Counted from the first letter of the stretch, positions 6,971-16,791 are shown. The stretch is 64,000 bases of DNA from Dorea_A sp016295505 (GCF_039832105.1 NZ_JBDOHS010000005.1:130487-194486), one strand, 5' to 3'. The notes: generated from the letters alone by a model not told the origin. Program-made: numbers and translations.

Positions 6971-9046
6971 TTACTCTGCCACGAGTATCATCACAGACCT
7001 TGCTCCGATACATATCTGTTCCGACTCCAGTCTGACCGGCACTTCATGAATCTCATGCCCTTCCACGCCGGTATTGACCTCCACTGCCCACTGCAGATCG
7101 CCGGGAAGTTCCGGAAGTGTGATATTTACCGTCTCCCAGTATGCATTGACGGCAATATATACAATATCATCCTTCCCGCGTCTTTCATCATATCCCGCCA
7201 TCATTGCAGCAACGACTCCTGAACCACTGTCATACGACGGATTCCATGCCTGCTCTCCGTGCAGACTTATTTCCGGAAACCCGCACAACGCTTTTTTACA
7301 CTTGCCATACACTGCAACATGTCTCTTGCGAAAATGAATCAGATGCCGGAAAAACTGATAGATATCCTGATGCTCTTCCAGAAGTTTCCAGTTGAGCCAT
7401 GATACTTCGTTGTCCTGACAATATGGATTATTATTGCCATACTGCGTATTACAGAACTCATCTCCTGCAAGAAACATTGGTGTACCCCTGCTGGTCATCA
7501 ATACCGCACATGCATTGCGGATCATGCGGTATCTCAGGCGAAGAACCTCCGGGTCCTCCGTCGGGCCCTCCACTCCACAGTTCCAACTCCGATTATCATT
7601 GGCTCCGTCAGTATTGTCCCATCCATTTGCCTCATTATGTTTTTCATTATAAGAATACAGATCATACAGAGTGAATCCATCATGACAGGTCAGAAAATTC
7701 ACGGATGCATTGTAACCCCGAACCGCAGGATCATAGATATCCGGGGATCCGATCAGACGAAGTGCTGCCTCTGATGCGCTCCACACTCCACCTTTCAGAT
7801 ATTCCCGCATATCATCCCTGTATCTTCCGTTCCATTCCGACCAGCGCCGAAATGCCGGAAAGTTTCCAACCTGATATAAACCGCCGGCATCCCACGCTTC
7901 CGCGATCAGCTTCGTATCCCCCAGGATCGGATCCTGTGCCAGCGCACGCAGAAGCGGAGGATTCTCCATCGGAGATCCGTCTTCATTTCTTCCGAGAATC
8001 GACGCAAGATCAAAACGGAACCCGTCCACCCTGTATTCTGTGACCCAGTAGCGCAGACAGTCCGTGATCATTCTCTGCACTACCGGATGATTGCAGTTCA
8101 GGGTATTGCCACAACCGCTGAAGTTATAGTAACTCCCGTCTGGTCTGAGCATATAATAGATGTTGTTATCAAATCCTTTAAATGAGATAAACAGACCATC
8201 TTCATTCCCTTCTGCCGTATGATTGAATACCACATCCAGGATCACCTCTATCCCCTGCTCATGCAGAGACTTTACCAGCTGTTTGAATTCTGTTCCTTCC
8301 CTGTTGTACTCCACCGCAGAAGCATAGCTGGTATTCGGGGCAAAGAAGCTTACGGTATTGTAGCCCCAGTAATTCAGCATTTTCTTTCCGTCTACAACCC
8401 GGTTCTCGCTCAGTTCATCAAATTCAAAGATCGGCATCAGTTCTACGGCATTGATGCCGAGATCTTTCAGATACGGAATCTTCTGTCGGATACCTTCAAA
8501 CGTTCCCGGTGCCGTCACATCTTCTGCCATCTTTGTAAATCCGCGCACATGCATCTCATAGATCACAAGTTCTTCCATCGGAATTTTCGGAGATGCTTCC
8601 GTCCCCCAGTCAAAATCATCCCGCACCACCCGGGCACGATATCCATTCTTACTGATCTGTTTGCCCCAGACGCTCTGTCCGGTCACTGCCTTGGCATATG
8701 GATCCAGAAGGATGTGACTGCGGTCAAATAACAGACCCTTCTCCGGACAGTACGGGCCATCCAGACGGTACGCATATTCAAATTCCTCTACATCCAGTCC
8801 GAATACGATCATGGAATAGACATATCCGATCTTATAATTTTTCGGAAATGGTATCACTGCATATGGCTCCGACTCTTTTCTGTGATACAACAGAAGCTCA
8901 CAGCTGTATGCACTCTTGGAGTGTACCGTAAAGCAGACACCTCCCGGAATTGCGGTCGCTCCATCCACCATATAATATCCGGGCCGTACCCCGAATCCAT
9001 TGATCCAGTCCAATGGACCCATTTTTTTGTTCTCTTCTCTTTTCAT
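6971..9046 (-). CDS. glgX: GlgX-type glycogen debranching enzyme (isoamylase family, GH13)
   Basis: 691 residues. Hydrolyses alpha-1,6 branches of limit dextrin or glycogen. An N-terminal carbohydrate-binding-like domain (about 1-150) precedes the GH13 barrel. Visible signatures are VILDVVFNHTAEG, the catalytic Asp in VDGFRFDLAS, the catalytic Glu in LIAEAWDAGG and the transition-state Asp in NFLTCHDGFTLYD. A C-terminal beta domain closes the protein. The gene starts 20 bp after the response regulator with only a ribosome site (GGGAAAGGGAAG) between, and ends in a strong terminator, so it is likely the third gene of the kinase-regulator operon. glgC and glgD, which build the polymer, lie about 48 kb away in the window. 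Confidence 0.92.
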   Translation of the reverse strand: MKREENKKMGPLDWINGFGVRPGYYMVDGATAIPGGVCFTVHSKSAYSCELLLYHRKESEPYAVIPFPKNYKIGYVYSMIVFGLDVEEFEYAYRLDGPYCPEKGLLFDRSHILLDPYAKAVTGQSVWGKQISKNGYRARVVRDDFDWGTEASPKIPMEELVIYEMHVRGFTKMAEDVTAPGTFEGIRQKIPYLKDLGINAVELMPIFEFDELSENRVVDGKKMLNYWGYNTVSFFAPNTSYASAVEYNREGTEFKQLVKSLHEQGIEVILDVVFNHTAEGNEDGLFISFKGFDNNIYYMLRPDGSYYNFSGCGNTLNCNHPVVQRMITDCLRYWVTEYRVDGFRFDLASILGRNEDGSPMENPPLLRALAQDPILGDTKLIAEAWDAGGLYQVGNFPAFRRWSEWNGRYRDDMREYLKGGVWSASEAALRLIGSPDIYDPAVRGYNASVNFLTCHDGFTLYDLYSYNEKHNEANGWDNTDGANDNRSWNCGVEGPTEDPEVLRLRYRMIRNACAVLMTSRGTPMFLAGDEFCNTQYGNNNPYCQDNEVSWLNWKLLEEHQDIYQFFRHLIHFRKRHVAVYGKCKKALCGFPEISLHGEQAWNPSYDSGSGVVAAMMAGYDERRGKDDIVYIAVNAYWETVNITLPELPGDLQWAVEVNTGVEGHEIHEVPVRLESEQICIGARSVMILVAE

Positions 9047-9066
9047 TTGCTTCCCTTTCCCGACTA

Positions 9067-9690
9067 CTATCTGACTGCATTCAGATAGTATACCGCAAGC
9101 TGCGTCCTGTCTCTTAACTCCAGTTTTTCCAGAATATTGCTGATATAATTTCGAACCGTTCCCTCACTCAGATATAATTCTGCTGCGATCTCCCGGTTAC
9201 TCATTCCCTCTGCGACCAGAGAAATCACCTGCAATTCCTTCTCACTGATCTCATGTGCCTCCCAGTCATATACTTTCTTTTCCTGCAAAAGCCCGGGAAG
9301 CTTCGATATGATTTCTGTACCGAATACCGTCTGTCCGGTCTGCACCGCCTGGAGTGCCGGAAGAATGCTGTTATAATCCTGCTTCAGGAGATATCCCTTC
9401 ACTCCATATTTCAAAGCCTTAACAATATACTCATCATCTGAAAACGTCGTCAGAAGCAGTATCTTTGCCTGCGGATATGCTTTCAGAATCTCTCTGGAAG
9501 CATCCAGCCCGCTCATATCTTTCATGCGGATATCCATCAAAAGAACATCCGGCCGATATCTTTCATACAGCGCAATGGCTTCTTTTCCGTCCGATCCCAT
9601 TCCCTCTACCTGAACATCTTCATTCACCTCCAGGATCGTCTTTAATGCACTGGAAACCAGCATATCATCATCTACAATTACGATTCTCAT
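9067..9690 (-). CDS. NarL/LuxR-type response regulator
   Basis: 207 residues. The receiver domain (1-120) has the acidic pocket D7-D8-D9, phosphoacceptor D53 (VLLMDIRM) and conserved K in LLKQD. The C-terminal LuxR helix-turn-helix is at about 145-205 (EKELQVISLVAEGMSNREIAAELYLS). The start ATG overlaps the kinase stop (ATGA), so translation is coupled. The likely target is the inverted-repeat region 10811-10835 between this operon and the divergent ABC exporter (inference from position). Confidence 0.93.
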   Translation of the reverse strand: MRIVIVDDDMLVSSALKTILEVNEDVQVEGMGSDGKEAIALYERYRPDVLLMDIRMKDMSGLDASREILKAYPQAKILLLTTFSDDEYIVKALKYGVKGYLLKQDYNSILPALQAVQTGQTVFGTEIISKLPGLLQEKKVYDWEAHEISEKELQVISLVAEGMSNREIAAELYLSEGTVRNYISNILEKLELRDRTQLAVYYLNAVR

Positions 9691-10781
9691 TCATGTCCTC
9701 CCTGCTTCGGCACCGTGATAAAGATGCGGAAACCTTCTTTTGCCTGAAACTGTACTACTCCGCCGAGCATCCCGATCCGTTCTTTCATGTTCCGGATCCC
9801 GATTCCTCCCGTTGTATCCAGAATTTCCTTAAGCCGCTTTTGCGTCATCGTACTTCCGTTATCTTCCACCACCAGCTGATAGAGCCCCGGATGTTCCCGG
9901 ACCTGTACCCGTGCGCTCGTTGCATTGCTGTGCTTCATAATATTATTCATCGCTTCTTTCACGATAGAGATAAAGCTGTACTTAATCTCTCTTGGCACAT
10001 CATATCCCATATCATACTCCAGCTGCACCTCACAGAAGGTATATTCTTCCGCCAGAGATTCCAGCACCTCCTTCAGATTCACAGACTCATCATGAAGGTC
10101 ATGTACACTCTCCCGCACACTGTTCATAGCGGCATTCAGCGTATCCTCCAGCTGATCCAGCGGTCCCTCCGTAACTTTTTGTGTATTCAGTGCTTTCAAT
10201 GCCCCAACCATCAATATAGACCGAGACAGCATATGTCCTACATTGTCATGAATCTCTCTTGCGATCCGGTTTCTCTCTCTCAGCGTAGCTGTATAGATCT
10301 CATAATCCTGCTTTTCCAGCAGATTTTTGTTCTTCTCTTTTAATAACAGATTCAGTTCCGTGCTGTCATCTCTGATCTTCCGAAGCTTCGCATCCTGCAG
10401 TTCATATTCTTTTGTCCTGTACTGAATCAATGCAGTGACCATGCACCCCACTCCCAGATATACCAGAAGTGGTATCTGATCCGGCAGATAAGTCCGGATC
10501 AATCCCAGGCCCAATATGATCACAAACAGATACTGCCGGTACACAAGCATACTATACAGGATCAACGGAGTAAACAGCCACATCTGCGGACACACATATA
10601 CTGCCGCCAGCCACCCGATACTCGTCATAAGCTGCACTCTTTTGCCTTCCAGAAATTCATTCATCCCTGCATAGATCACAGCCAGAAGAAATGCTGCCAC
10701 CAGCTGTGCACTTACCGGCATTTCCATCAAAGCTATCATGCAATAGACCAGAATGATCGTCTGATCAACTATCTGTTTCAT
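9687..10781 (-). CDS. Sensor histidine kinase, HPK7 (LiaS/DesK/LnrJ-like)
   Basis: 364 residues from ATG 10781, which has a GAGGAAGAG ribosome site; the longest frame would start 23 codons earlier without one. About five or six membrane segments fill residues 1-125, then a coiled stretch, the phosphorylation motif REIHDNVGHML near residue 185, and a HATPase_c domain with NNIMKHSNAT and GIGIRNMKERIGMLGG. Little extracellular domain is visible, consistent with sensing in or at the membrane. The adjacent divergent ATPase and two permeases resemble the Bacillus LnrJK-LnrLMN (YfiJK-LMN) linearmycin-response module in gene content and protein sizes. Confidence 0.9.
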   Translation of the reverse strand: MKQIVDQTIILVYCMIALMEMPVSAQLVAAFLLAVIYAGMNEFLEGKRVQLMTSIGWLAAVYVCPQMWLFTPLILYSMLVYRQYLFVIILGLGLIRTYLPDQIPLLVYLGVGCMVTALIQYRTKEYELQDAKLRKIRDDSTELNLLLKEKNKNLLEKQDYEIYTATLRERNRIAREIHDNVGHMLSRSILMVGALKALNTQKVTEGPLDQLEDTLNAAMNSVRESVHDLHDESVNLKEVLESLAEEYTFCEVQLEYDMGYDVPREIKYSFISIVKEAMNNIMKHSNATSARVQVREHPGLYQLVVEDNGSTMTQKRLKEILDTTGGIGIRNMKERIGMLGGVVQFQAKEGFRIFITVPKQGGHE

Positions 10782-10810
10782 ATTCTCTTCCTCAATCTTC
10801 ATTGATAAAA

Positions 10811-10877
10811 TGACATTTGTCACATTACTTGTGACTCCCGACACTTTCATTATAAACGGCAGAACTTTATACTACAA
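10811..10877. promoter_or_regulatory. Divergent promoters with inverted-repeat operator
   Basis: Minus-strand promoter for the kinase: -35 TTGTAG (10872-10877), 17 bp, -10 TATAAT (10849-10854). Plus-strand promoter for the ABC genes: -35 TTGTGA (10829-10834), 16 bp, -10 TATAAA (10851-10856). Dyads TGACATTTGTCA (10811-10822) and GTCACA-N5-TGTGAC (10819-10835) overlap the plus -35 and follow the kinase start point. This is a plausible response-regulator site controlling both directions. Confidence 0.55.
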
Positions 10878-10913
10878 GTAACAAATCAGGTGAAAATGAA
10901 TGGAGGATATCTT

Positions 10914-11843
10914 ATGATTCACATTGAAAATCTTGTGAAACGCTATGGCAGTCTGGTAGCACTGGATCATCTGAATCTTGACATCAGAGAAGGAGAAATC
11001 TTCGGTCTGCTTGGTCCGAACGGCTCAGGAAAGACAACTGCGATCAACTGCCTGCTGGCGCTTTTAAAATACGACAAAGGGACCATCACCATCTTTGGGA
11101 AGGAGATGCATCCTGACAGCTATGACATCAAAAAGGACATCGGTGTCGTCATGCAGAATGTTGCCGTATTCGATCAGATGACCGTCTGGGAAAATATCGA
11201 TTTTTTCTGCGGTCTGTATATCAAAGATAAGAAAAAACGCCTGGAACTTGTAGAAGAGGCCATCGCATTTACCGGTTTGGAAGACTATCGGAAGATGCGT
11301 CCGAAAAAGCTGTCCGGCGGTCTTCTGCGGCGTCTGAATATTGCCTGTGGTATCGTGCACAAGCCAAAACTGATCATTATGGACGAACCAACCGTCGCTG
11401 TAGACCCGCAGAGCCGCAACCGCATACTGGAAGGTATCATAGAACTGAACCGACAGGGTTCCACGATCATCTATACTTCCCATTATATGGAAGAGGTTGA
11501 GCAGATCTGTACCCGCATCGCGATCATCGATCATGGGCAGGTACTTGCAACCGGAACAACCGAAGAATTAAAGAAAATGATTAAAACCGGTGAAACCATT
11601 ACCATCGAAGCCATTGCACTGGATGAGATGACTTTGTCCGGACTCCGTGCTCTTCCGCATGTATTCGGACTTACCTATGAAAATCAGGTACTGAAGATTA
11701 AATGCAGTGATGCAAGACACAATCTTGTGCGAATCCTGAATTACCTGCAGGAACATGATGTATCATTTGGCCGTGTATTTTCGGAGCTTCCGACTCTGAA
11801 TGACGTTTTTCTGGAAATCACCGGAAAAGAACTGCGCGATTAG
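10914..11843 (+). CDS. ABC exporter ATP-binding protein (LnrL-like)
   Basis: 309 residues from ATG 10914, preceded by GGAGGATAT; an upstream in-frame GTG at 10890 lacks a ribosome site. Motifs are Walker A GPNGSGKTT (about 37-45), signature LSGGLLRRL, Walker B LIIMDEPTVAVDP and H-loop YTSHYMEE. The C-terminal 80 residues are the extension seen in drug or lipid ABC-2 exporters. It is the first gene of a three-gene unit with two permeases and is divergent from a two-component system, so it probably exports or resists a membrane-active compound that the kinase senses. The substrate is not determined. Confidence 0.92.
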   Translation: MIHIENLVKRYGSLVALDHLNLDIREGEIFGLLGPNGSGKTTAINCLLALLKYDKGTITIFGKEMHPDSYDIKKDIGVVMQNVAVFDQMTVWENIDFFCGLYIKDKKKRLELVEEAIAFTGLEDYRKMRPKKLSGGLLRRLNIACGIVHKPKLIIMDEPTVAVDPQSRNRILEGIIELNRQGSTIIYTSHYMEEVEQICTRIAIIDHGQVLATGTTEELKKMIKTGETITIEAIALDEMTLSGLRALPHVFGLTYENQVLKIKCSDARHNLVRILNYLQEHDVSFGRVFSELPTLNDVFLEITGKELRD

Positions 11844-11858
11844 ACGGGAGGGATATCT

Positions 11859-13001
11859 ATGTTACATTTACTGAAATACCGATTCCTCCAGATTATCCGG
11901 GAATATTCCGTTATGTTCTGGTCGCTGGCCTTTCCGATCATCCTTGGAACCTTTTACTATCTGTCCTTTGGCAACATCGGACTTGCCGGAACCGGAGAGA
12001 CCAGCTGGGACTCTGTCCCGGTCGCTGTCATCACGGAAGATGATACATCTGATTATGCACTTGCATTTTCTCAGTTTCTGGCGGAACTTGATGGAGACAT
12101 GCTTAAGATTGAAGATATTTCTTCTGAAAAAGAGGCCATTGATGATTTAAAATCAGGAACCATACAGGGTATCTATTACGTAAAGGATACTCCTTCTCTT
12201 ACTGTAGCTGAAAATGGGATCAACGAAAGCATCCTGACTGCACTTCTTGATACCTATCGCCAGAATTCCAGACTGCTTCAGAAGATTGCCATCACACATC
12301 CGGAACGGATCACTGACGCCCTGAATGCCGTATATGATTATCAGAGCTTTACCAAAGATACTTCTCTTGGCGGAAAGACTCTGGATTCGACCGTACAGTA
12401 TTTTCTGGCACTGATTGCTTATGCATGCCTAAGCGGGGCATTCCTCGGCGTACGGTTTGCCATGGACGGTCAGGCGAACCTCTCTGCTCTTGGCGCGCGA
12501 AGAAGTATCACTCCTACCCACAAGCTGACTCTGATTCTGATCGACATGCTGGTCATTGTTGCCGTTCATTTTGTGGATGTTCTGATCCTGAATCTGTATA
12601 TCGTAAAAATACTCGGTTTCAGTCTCGGAGACCAGACCGGCACTCTGATTCTGATCAATCTGATGGGCAGTCTGATCGGCGTCTGCATGGGCATCGTTCT
12701 CGGCTGTGTCAGTAGACTCTCTTTAGGTGTCCGCATGGGGCTCTGCGTCGCACTGACTTTGTTCCCCGGATTTCTGGCAGGCCTGATGTTCGGGAACATG
12801 AAAAACATCATCGAAGCCAACTGCCCGGTCATCAACCGGATCAACCCGGCTGCTGTACTGAGTGATGCATATTACTGCATGAGTGTATACAACGATTCTG
12901 CAAGATTAACCCGCAGCCTGATCATACTTGCAGTCATGAGTCTTCTCTGCCTGATTGTTGCATTTCTTGGAGTAAGGAGGGAACGTTATGACAGTATTTA
13001 A
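11859..13001 (+). CDS. ABC-2 type permease (LnrM-like)
   Basis: 380 residues. One N-terminal membrane helix (about 18-38), a long extracytoplasmic domain (about 50-185), then five or six helices, the usual ABC-2 permease plan. Starts 15 bp after the ATPase stop with GGGAGGGATATC upstream. It pairs with the next permease, overlapping it by 14 bp, to form the membrane part of the exporter. Confidence 0.88.
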   Translation: MLHLLKYRFLQIIREYSVMFWSLAFPIILGTFYYLSFGNIGLAGTGETSWDSVPVAVITEDDTSDYALAFSQFLAELDGDMLKIEDISSEKEAIDDLKSGTIQGIYYVKDTPSLTVAENGINESILTALLDTYRQNSRLLQKIAITHPERITDALNAVYDYQSFTKDTSLGGKTLDSTVQYFLALIAYACLSGAFLGVRFAMDGQANLSALGARRSITPTHKLTLILIDMLVIVAVHFVDVLILNLYIVKILGFSLGDQTGTLILINLMGSLIGVCMGIVLGCVSRLSLGVRMGLCVALTLFPGFLAGLMFGNMKNIIEANCPVINRINPAAVLSDAYYCMSVYNDSARLTRSLIILAVMSLLCLIVAFLGVRRERYDSI

Positions 13002-14142
13002 GGGATTTATGACCATTACCAGACAGAACCTGAATATCGTATTCATGTATGTCGCTATCTTTCTTGCGATCTTCATCATGGTTGAAAAGACAGGCGTTGG
13101 AGAATCTACCTCCACATTTCAGATGGAACGTCTTGAGATTGGAGTGATCGATCGGAATCAGAGTGAATTGTCCAGAGGTCTGATGCAATATCTGGATCAG
13201 TATCATACCGTCAAAACGATTCCGGATGACAAAGCGGCACTTCAGGATGCCATGTTCTATCGCAATATCTACTATGCTGTCATCATTCCGGAAGATTTTG
13301 AGACCAGTTGCCTGGAAAACGGAGAAAAACTGCCGGTAACAAAAGTCCCCGGAAGCAGCAACGGATATTATGTAGACCAGCAGATCAACACTTTCCTGAA
13401 CGAGATCCGCATCATGACCTCCGGCGGATATTCTCTGAAAGATGCGATAGCAGAAGTCTGTGCATTAACTTCGGAAACTTCTGATATCACACTTCTCGTT
13501 GATAAAGATCACAATGGCGAGATGCCGGGGCATGCATACATGTATCAGTTTTTTCCTTATATCCTGATGTCGATTCTGTGTTATGCCATTGGTTACATTA
13601 TGATATCTTTCAAAAAACCGGATCTGCAGAGACGAATCAATTGTTCTGCCGTATCTATCCGCAGCCAGAATCTGCAGATTATTCTCGGATACATCGTCAT
13701 TGGGCTGGCTTTATGGGGTCTCTGTATCCTGATGTCTGTCATCCTGTACAAGAATTCCTTCCTTCAGGATTCTAACAGTTCTTACTATATCGTGAACTGC
13801 TTCTGCAATATGCTGGTATCACTGGCACTTGCCTTTCTGGTGGGAACGTTGATCAAAAAAGATGACCTTTTAAGCGCGATCGTAAATGTGATAACACTCG
13901 GAATATCATTCACCTGTGGCGTATTCGTATCACTGGACATCATGGGCAGAGGAATCAAGACCTTTGCACACTTTCTTCCGGTCTACTGGTACGAGGTCAA
14001 TAATCAGCTGCTGGCTCACAATACAGTGCTCCATTCGGCACAACAACGGTCTCTCTTTGTCGGATATCTGATTCAGATATTATTCGCTGCCGCTATCCTG
14101 TGTGTCGCACTGGTCATCACCAAATGCCGACAGACAGAATAA
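12988..14142 (+). CDS. ABC-2 type permease (LnrN-like)
   Basis: 384 residues with the same topology as its neighbour: one N-terminal helix, an extracytoplasmic domain to about residue 190, then a cluster of C-terminal helices. The ATG lies inside the end of the upstream permease, after AAGGAGGGAACG, pointing to coupled translation. Its stop codon abuts a bidirectional terminator shared with glyA. The two permeases are related but not near-identical, consistent with a heterodimeric channel. Confidence 0.88.
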   Translation: MTVFKGFMTITRQNLNIVFMYVAIFLAIFIMVEKTGVGESTSTFQMERLEIGVIDRNQSELSRGLMQYLDQYHTVKTIPDDKAALQDAMFYRNIYYAVIIPEDFETSCLENGEKLPVTKVPGSSNGYYVDQQINTFLNEIRIMTSGGYSLKDAIAEVCALTSETSDITLLVDKDHNGEMPGHAYMYQFFPYILMSILCYAIGYIMISFKKPDLQRRINCSAVSIRSQNLQIILGYIVIGLALWGLCILMSVILYKNSFLQDSNSSYYIVNCFCNMLVSLALAFLVGTLIKKDDLLSAIVNVITLGISFTCGVFVSLDIMGRGIKTFAHFLPVYWYEVNNQLLAHNTVLHSAQQRSLFVGYLIQILFAAAILCVALVITKCRQTE

Positions 14143-14174
14143 AAAGGAAGTGCTGCAAAATAGCACTTCCTTTT
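14142..14174. terminator. Bidirectional terminator between ABC operon and glyA
   Basis: Perfect 13-bp stem AAAAGGAAGTGCT with AGCACTTCCTTTT and a 7-nt loop, flanked by A and T tracts so it serves both convergent genes. Confidence 0.9.
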
Positions 14175-14180
14175 CTTCTT

Positions 14181-15419
14181 TTACTGGCACAGTGGATACT
14201 TCTCTGTAAGCTCTGCAACCATTCCTTTTACTTTCTCAATGTTGTCTTCGCTCTGGATCACAAGCGCAATTCCTTCTGCGATCACATCCATATCTTCTTC
14301 TTTCAGACCTCTGGAGGTGACAGCCGGTGTACCCAGTCTGACTCCACTCGTTACAAACGGAGATCTCGGATCGTTCGGCACCGTATTCTTATTACAGGTG
14401 ATGTGTGCCTCATCCAGACGTCTCTCCAGCTCTTTTCCTGTAGTCTCCTCACCCGTCAGATCTACAAGCATCAGATGATTATCCGTTCCTCCGGATACAA
14501 TCTTTACACCACGATTCTGCAGCCCTTTGCACAGTGCCTGTGCATTCTTCAGAATCTGCTGCTGATACTCAAGGAATGCCGGCTGGAGTGCTTCTTTGAA
14601 GCATACAGCCTTTGCTGCGATCACGTGCTCAAGCGGACCTCCCTGGATTCCCGGGAATACAGCTTTGTTAAAGTTGAACTTATCTGCTGATTCCTGGCTG
14701 CAGAGGATCATACCTCCTCTTGGTCCACGAAGAGTCTTATGCGTTGTCGTCGTCACTACGTCTGCATACGGAATCGGGCTTGGATGAAGTCCGGCCGCCA
14801 CAAGACCTGCGATATGAGCCATGTCGACCATCAGATATGCCCCTGCTTCATCTGCAATCTCACGAAACTTCTTGAAATCAATGATTCTTGCATAAGCACT
14901 GGCACCGGCAATGATCATTTTCGGCTTTTCTCTTAATGCAATCTCCCTGACCTGATCATAATCAATAAATCCCTCATCATTCACCCCATAGGACACGATC
15001 TGAAAATATGTTCCTGATATATTGACCGGTGAACCGTGTGTCAGATGTCCGCCGTGATCCAGATTCATTCCCATCACCTTGTCTCCGGGCTTAAGCATCG
15101 CAAAAAATACCGCAAGATTCGCCTGCGCACCTGAATGTGGCTGTACATTCACATACTCACACTGATACAGCTTCTTTGCTCTTTCTCTTGCCAGATTCTC
15201 AACTACGTCAACACACTGGCAGCCACCATAGTAACGTTTTCCGGGATATCCCTCTGCATATTTATTGGTCAGCGGACTTCCCATTGCTGCCATTACCGCC
15301 TTGCTTACCCAGTTTTCAGAAGCAATCAGTTCGATATGAGAATTCTGTCTTGCCATCTCCGCCTGAATTGCATCTGCAATCTCACTGTCTACATTTTTTA
15401 TTTCCTCAAATGTGTACAT
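14181..15419 (-). CDS. glyA: Serine hydroxymethyltransferase
   Basis: 412 residues, full length. PLP enzyme interconverting serine and glycine with tetrahydrofolate, the main one-carbon source for thymidylate and purine synthesis. Visible are IELIASENWVS near residue 30, TNKYAEGYPGKRYYGGC and the PLP lysine in VVTTTTHKTLRGPRGG near residue 225. Strong ribosome site CAGGAGGAAG before the ATG. It stands alone between two terminators. A link to the folate genes thyA and folA at 59-60 kb is metabolic, not positional. Confidence 0.97.
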   Translation of the reverse strand: MYTFEEIKNVDSEIADAIQAEMARQNSHIELIASENWVSKAVMAAMGSPLTNKYAEGYPGKRYYGGCQCVDVVENLARERAKKLYQCEYVNVQPHSGAQANLAVFFAMLKPGDKVMGMNLDHGGHLTHGSPVNISGTYFQIVSYGVNDEGFIDYDQVREIALREKPKMIIAGASAYARIIDFKKFREIADEAGAYLMVDMAHIAGLVAAGLHPSPIPYADVVTTTTHKTLRGPRGGMILCSQESADKFNFNKAVFPGIQGGPLEHVIAAKAVCFKEALQPAFLEYQQQILKNAQALCKGLQNRGVKIVSGGTDNHLMLVDLTGEETTGKELERRLDEAHITCNKNTVPNDPRSPFVTSGVRLGTPAVTSRGLKEEDMDVIAEGIALVIQSEDNIEKVKGMVAELTEKYPLCQ

Positions 15420-15551
15420 CTTTCTTCCTCCTGCCTTTATAAAAACCTATTTATCAGAATAACATAATCTTTCTGCATTTACCAGCATCTTACTTATCAC
15501 TTTTGTCGGAAATACTTATTGACATTTTCTATAGGAAAACAGCAATAACAG

Positions 15552-15585
15552 AGAAAAGCCTCTGATGAATTAATCATCAAAGGCT
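15552..15585 (-). terminator. Terminator of the hrcA-grpE-dnaK-dnaJ operon
   Basis: Stem AGCCTTTGATGA/TCATCAGAGGCT with one G-T pair, followed by TTTTCT on the minus strand. The dnaJ stop codon lies in the loop, so the hairpin uses the last coding bases. Confidence 0.8.
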
Positions 15586-16751
15586 TCTTTTACCTTATCC
15601 ATAAATCCTTTTTTCTTTTTTCCGCCCTTGGAATCGCTCTCGACTTCTCCCAGAGAATTGCCGCATAATTCATCGAATCTGCGAAGTGCTTCTTTCGCTT
15701 CGTGACTTAAGTGCTCCGGTGTCTGGATCACAAGTGTTACATAATGATCCCCGCGAATCTGAGAATTCCTTACAGAAGGAACACCTTTTCCTTTTAAACG
15801 TACTTTGGTGTCTGTCTTCGTTCCGGGCTTCACAGTATAGATCACTTCTCCGTCTACCGTCTTGATCCGGATGTCCGCACCAAGAGCTGCCTGTGCAAAT
15901 GTAATCGGTACAGTAGAAAAGATATGCATATCCTGACGCTGGAAGATCGGGTGTCTGGATACACTAACTTCTACCAGCAGATCACCTCTCGGTCCACCAT
16001 TGACGCCTGGTTCCCCTTTTTCACGGATGCGTACGCTCTGACCATTATCAATACCTGCCGGAATCGATACAGAGATCTTCTTTTTATTGGCCACATATCC
16101 GGTTCCGCCACAATCCGGACATTTATCACGGATGATCTTACCACTTCCATGACAGTCCGGACAGGTCTGCACGTTCTGCACCGTTCCAAAGAAGGACTGC
16201 TGTGTATATACAACCTGGCCCTTTCCACCGCATTTCGGACATGTCTCCGGTGAAGTTCCCGGTTTTGCACCGGTTCCATGACACTTCGGACATTCATCCT
16301 TTAATACAACATCCAGTTCCTTTTCACATCCAAATACCGCTTCTTCAAATGTAATTCTGACACTCTTGCGGATATTCATTCCTTTCATAGGTCCCTGACT
16401 TGCACGGCCGCTTCTTCTGCCGCCGCCAAACAGGTCGCCAAAGATATCTCCAAAAATATCACTGAAGTCAGCGCCGTTAAAATCAAAGCCGCCAAATCCT
16501 CCGGCTCCGCCTGCTCCACCTTCAAATGCCGCATGACCATACTGATCGTACTGGCGGCGCTTATCCGGGTCACTTAAGATTGCATAAGCTTCAGAAGCCT
16601 CTTTAAACTTTTTTTCTGCCTCCGCATCGCCCGGATTCATATCCGGATGGTACTTTTTTGCCACCTGCCGGTATGCTTTTTTTAATGTCGCTTCATCAGC
16701 ATCCCTGCTGACTCCAAGCACTTCATAGTAATCTCTTTTTGCTTCTGCCAT
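15570..16751 (-). CDS. dnaJ: Chaperone protein DnaJ
   Basis: 393 residues. J domain (1-70) with the HPD motif at 35-37 that stimulates DnaK ATPase, a Gly/Phe-rich linker (about 75-115), four CxxCxGxG zinc repeats (about 150-220: CPKCHGTG, CPKCGGKG, CPDCHGSG, CPDCGGTG), then the substrate-binding C-terminal domains. Last gene of the CIRCE-controlled block, 126 bp after dnaK. That gap holds a long hairpin rather than a promoter I can recognise. Confidence 0.98.
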   Translation of the reverse strand: MAEAKRDYYEVLGVSRDADEATLKKAYRQVAKKYHPDMNPGDAEAEKKFKEASEAYAILSDPDKRRQYDQYGHAAFEGGAGGAGGFGGFDFNGADFSDIFGDIFGDLFGGGRRSGRASQGPMKGMNIRKSVRITFEEAVFGCEKELDVVLKDECPKCHGTGAKPGTSPETCPKCGGKGQVVYTQQSFFGTVQNVQTCPDCHGSGKIIRDKCPDCGGTGYVANKKKISVSIPAGIDNGQSVRIREKGEPGVNGGPRGDLLVEVSVSRHPIFQRQDMHIFSTVPITFAQAALGADIRIKTVDGEVIYTVKPGTKTDTKVRLKGKGVPSVRNSQIRGDHYVTLVIQTPEHLSHEAKEALRRFDELCGNSLGEVESDSKGGKKKKGFMDKVKEAFDD

Positions 16752-16791
16752 CGTTGTTCCTCTCTTTCAAAAGAAAGCCTTATACAAGGAA

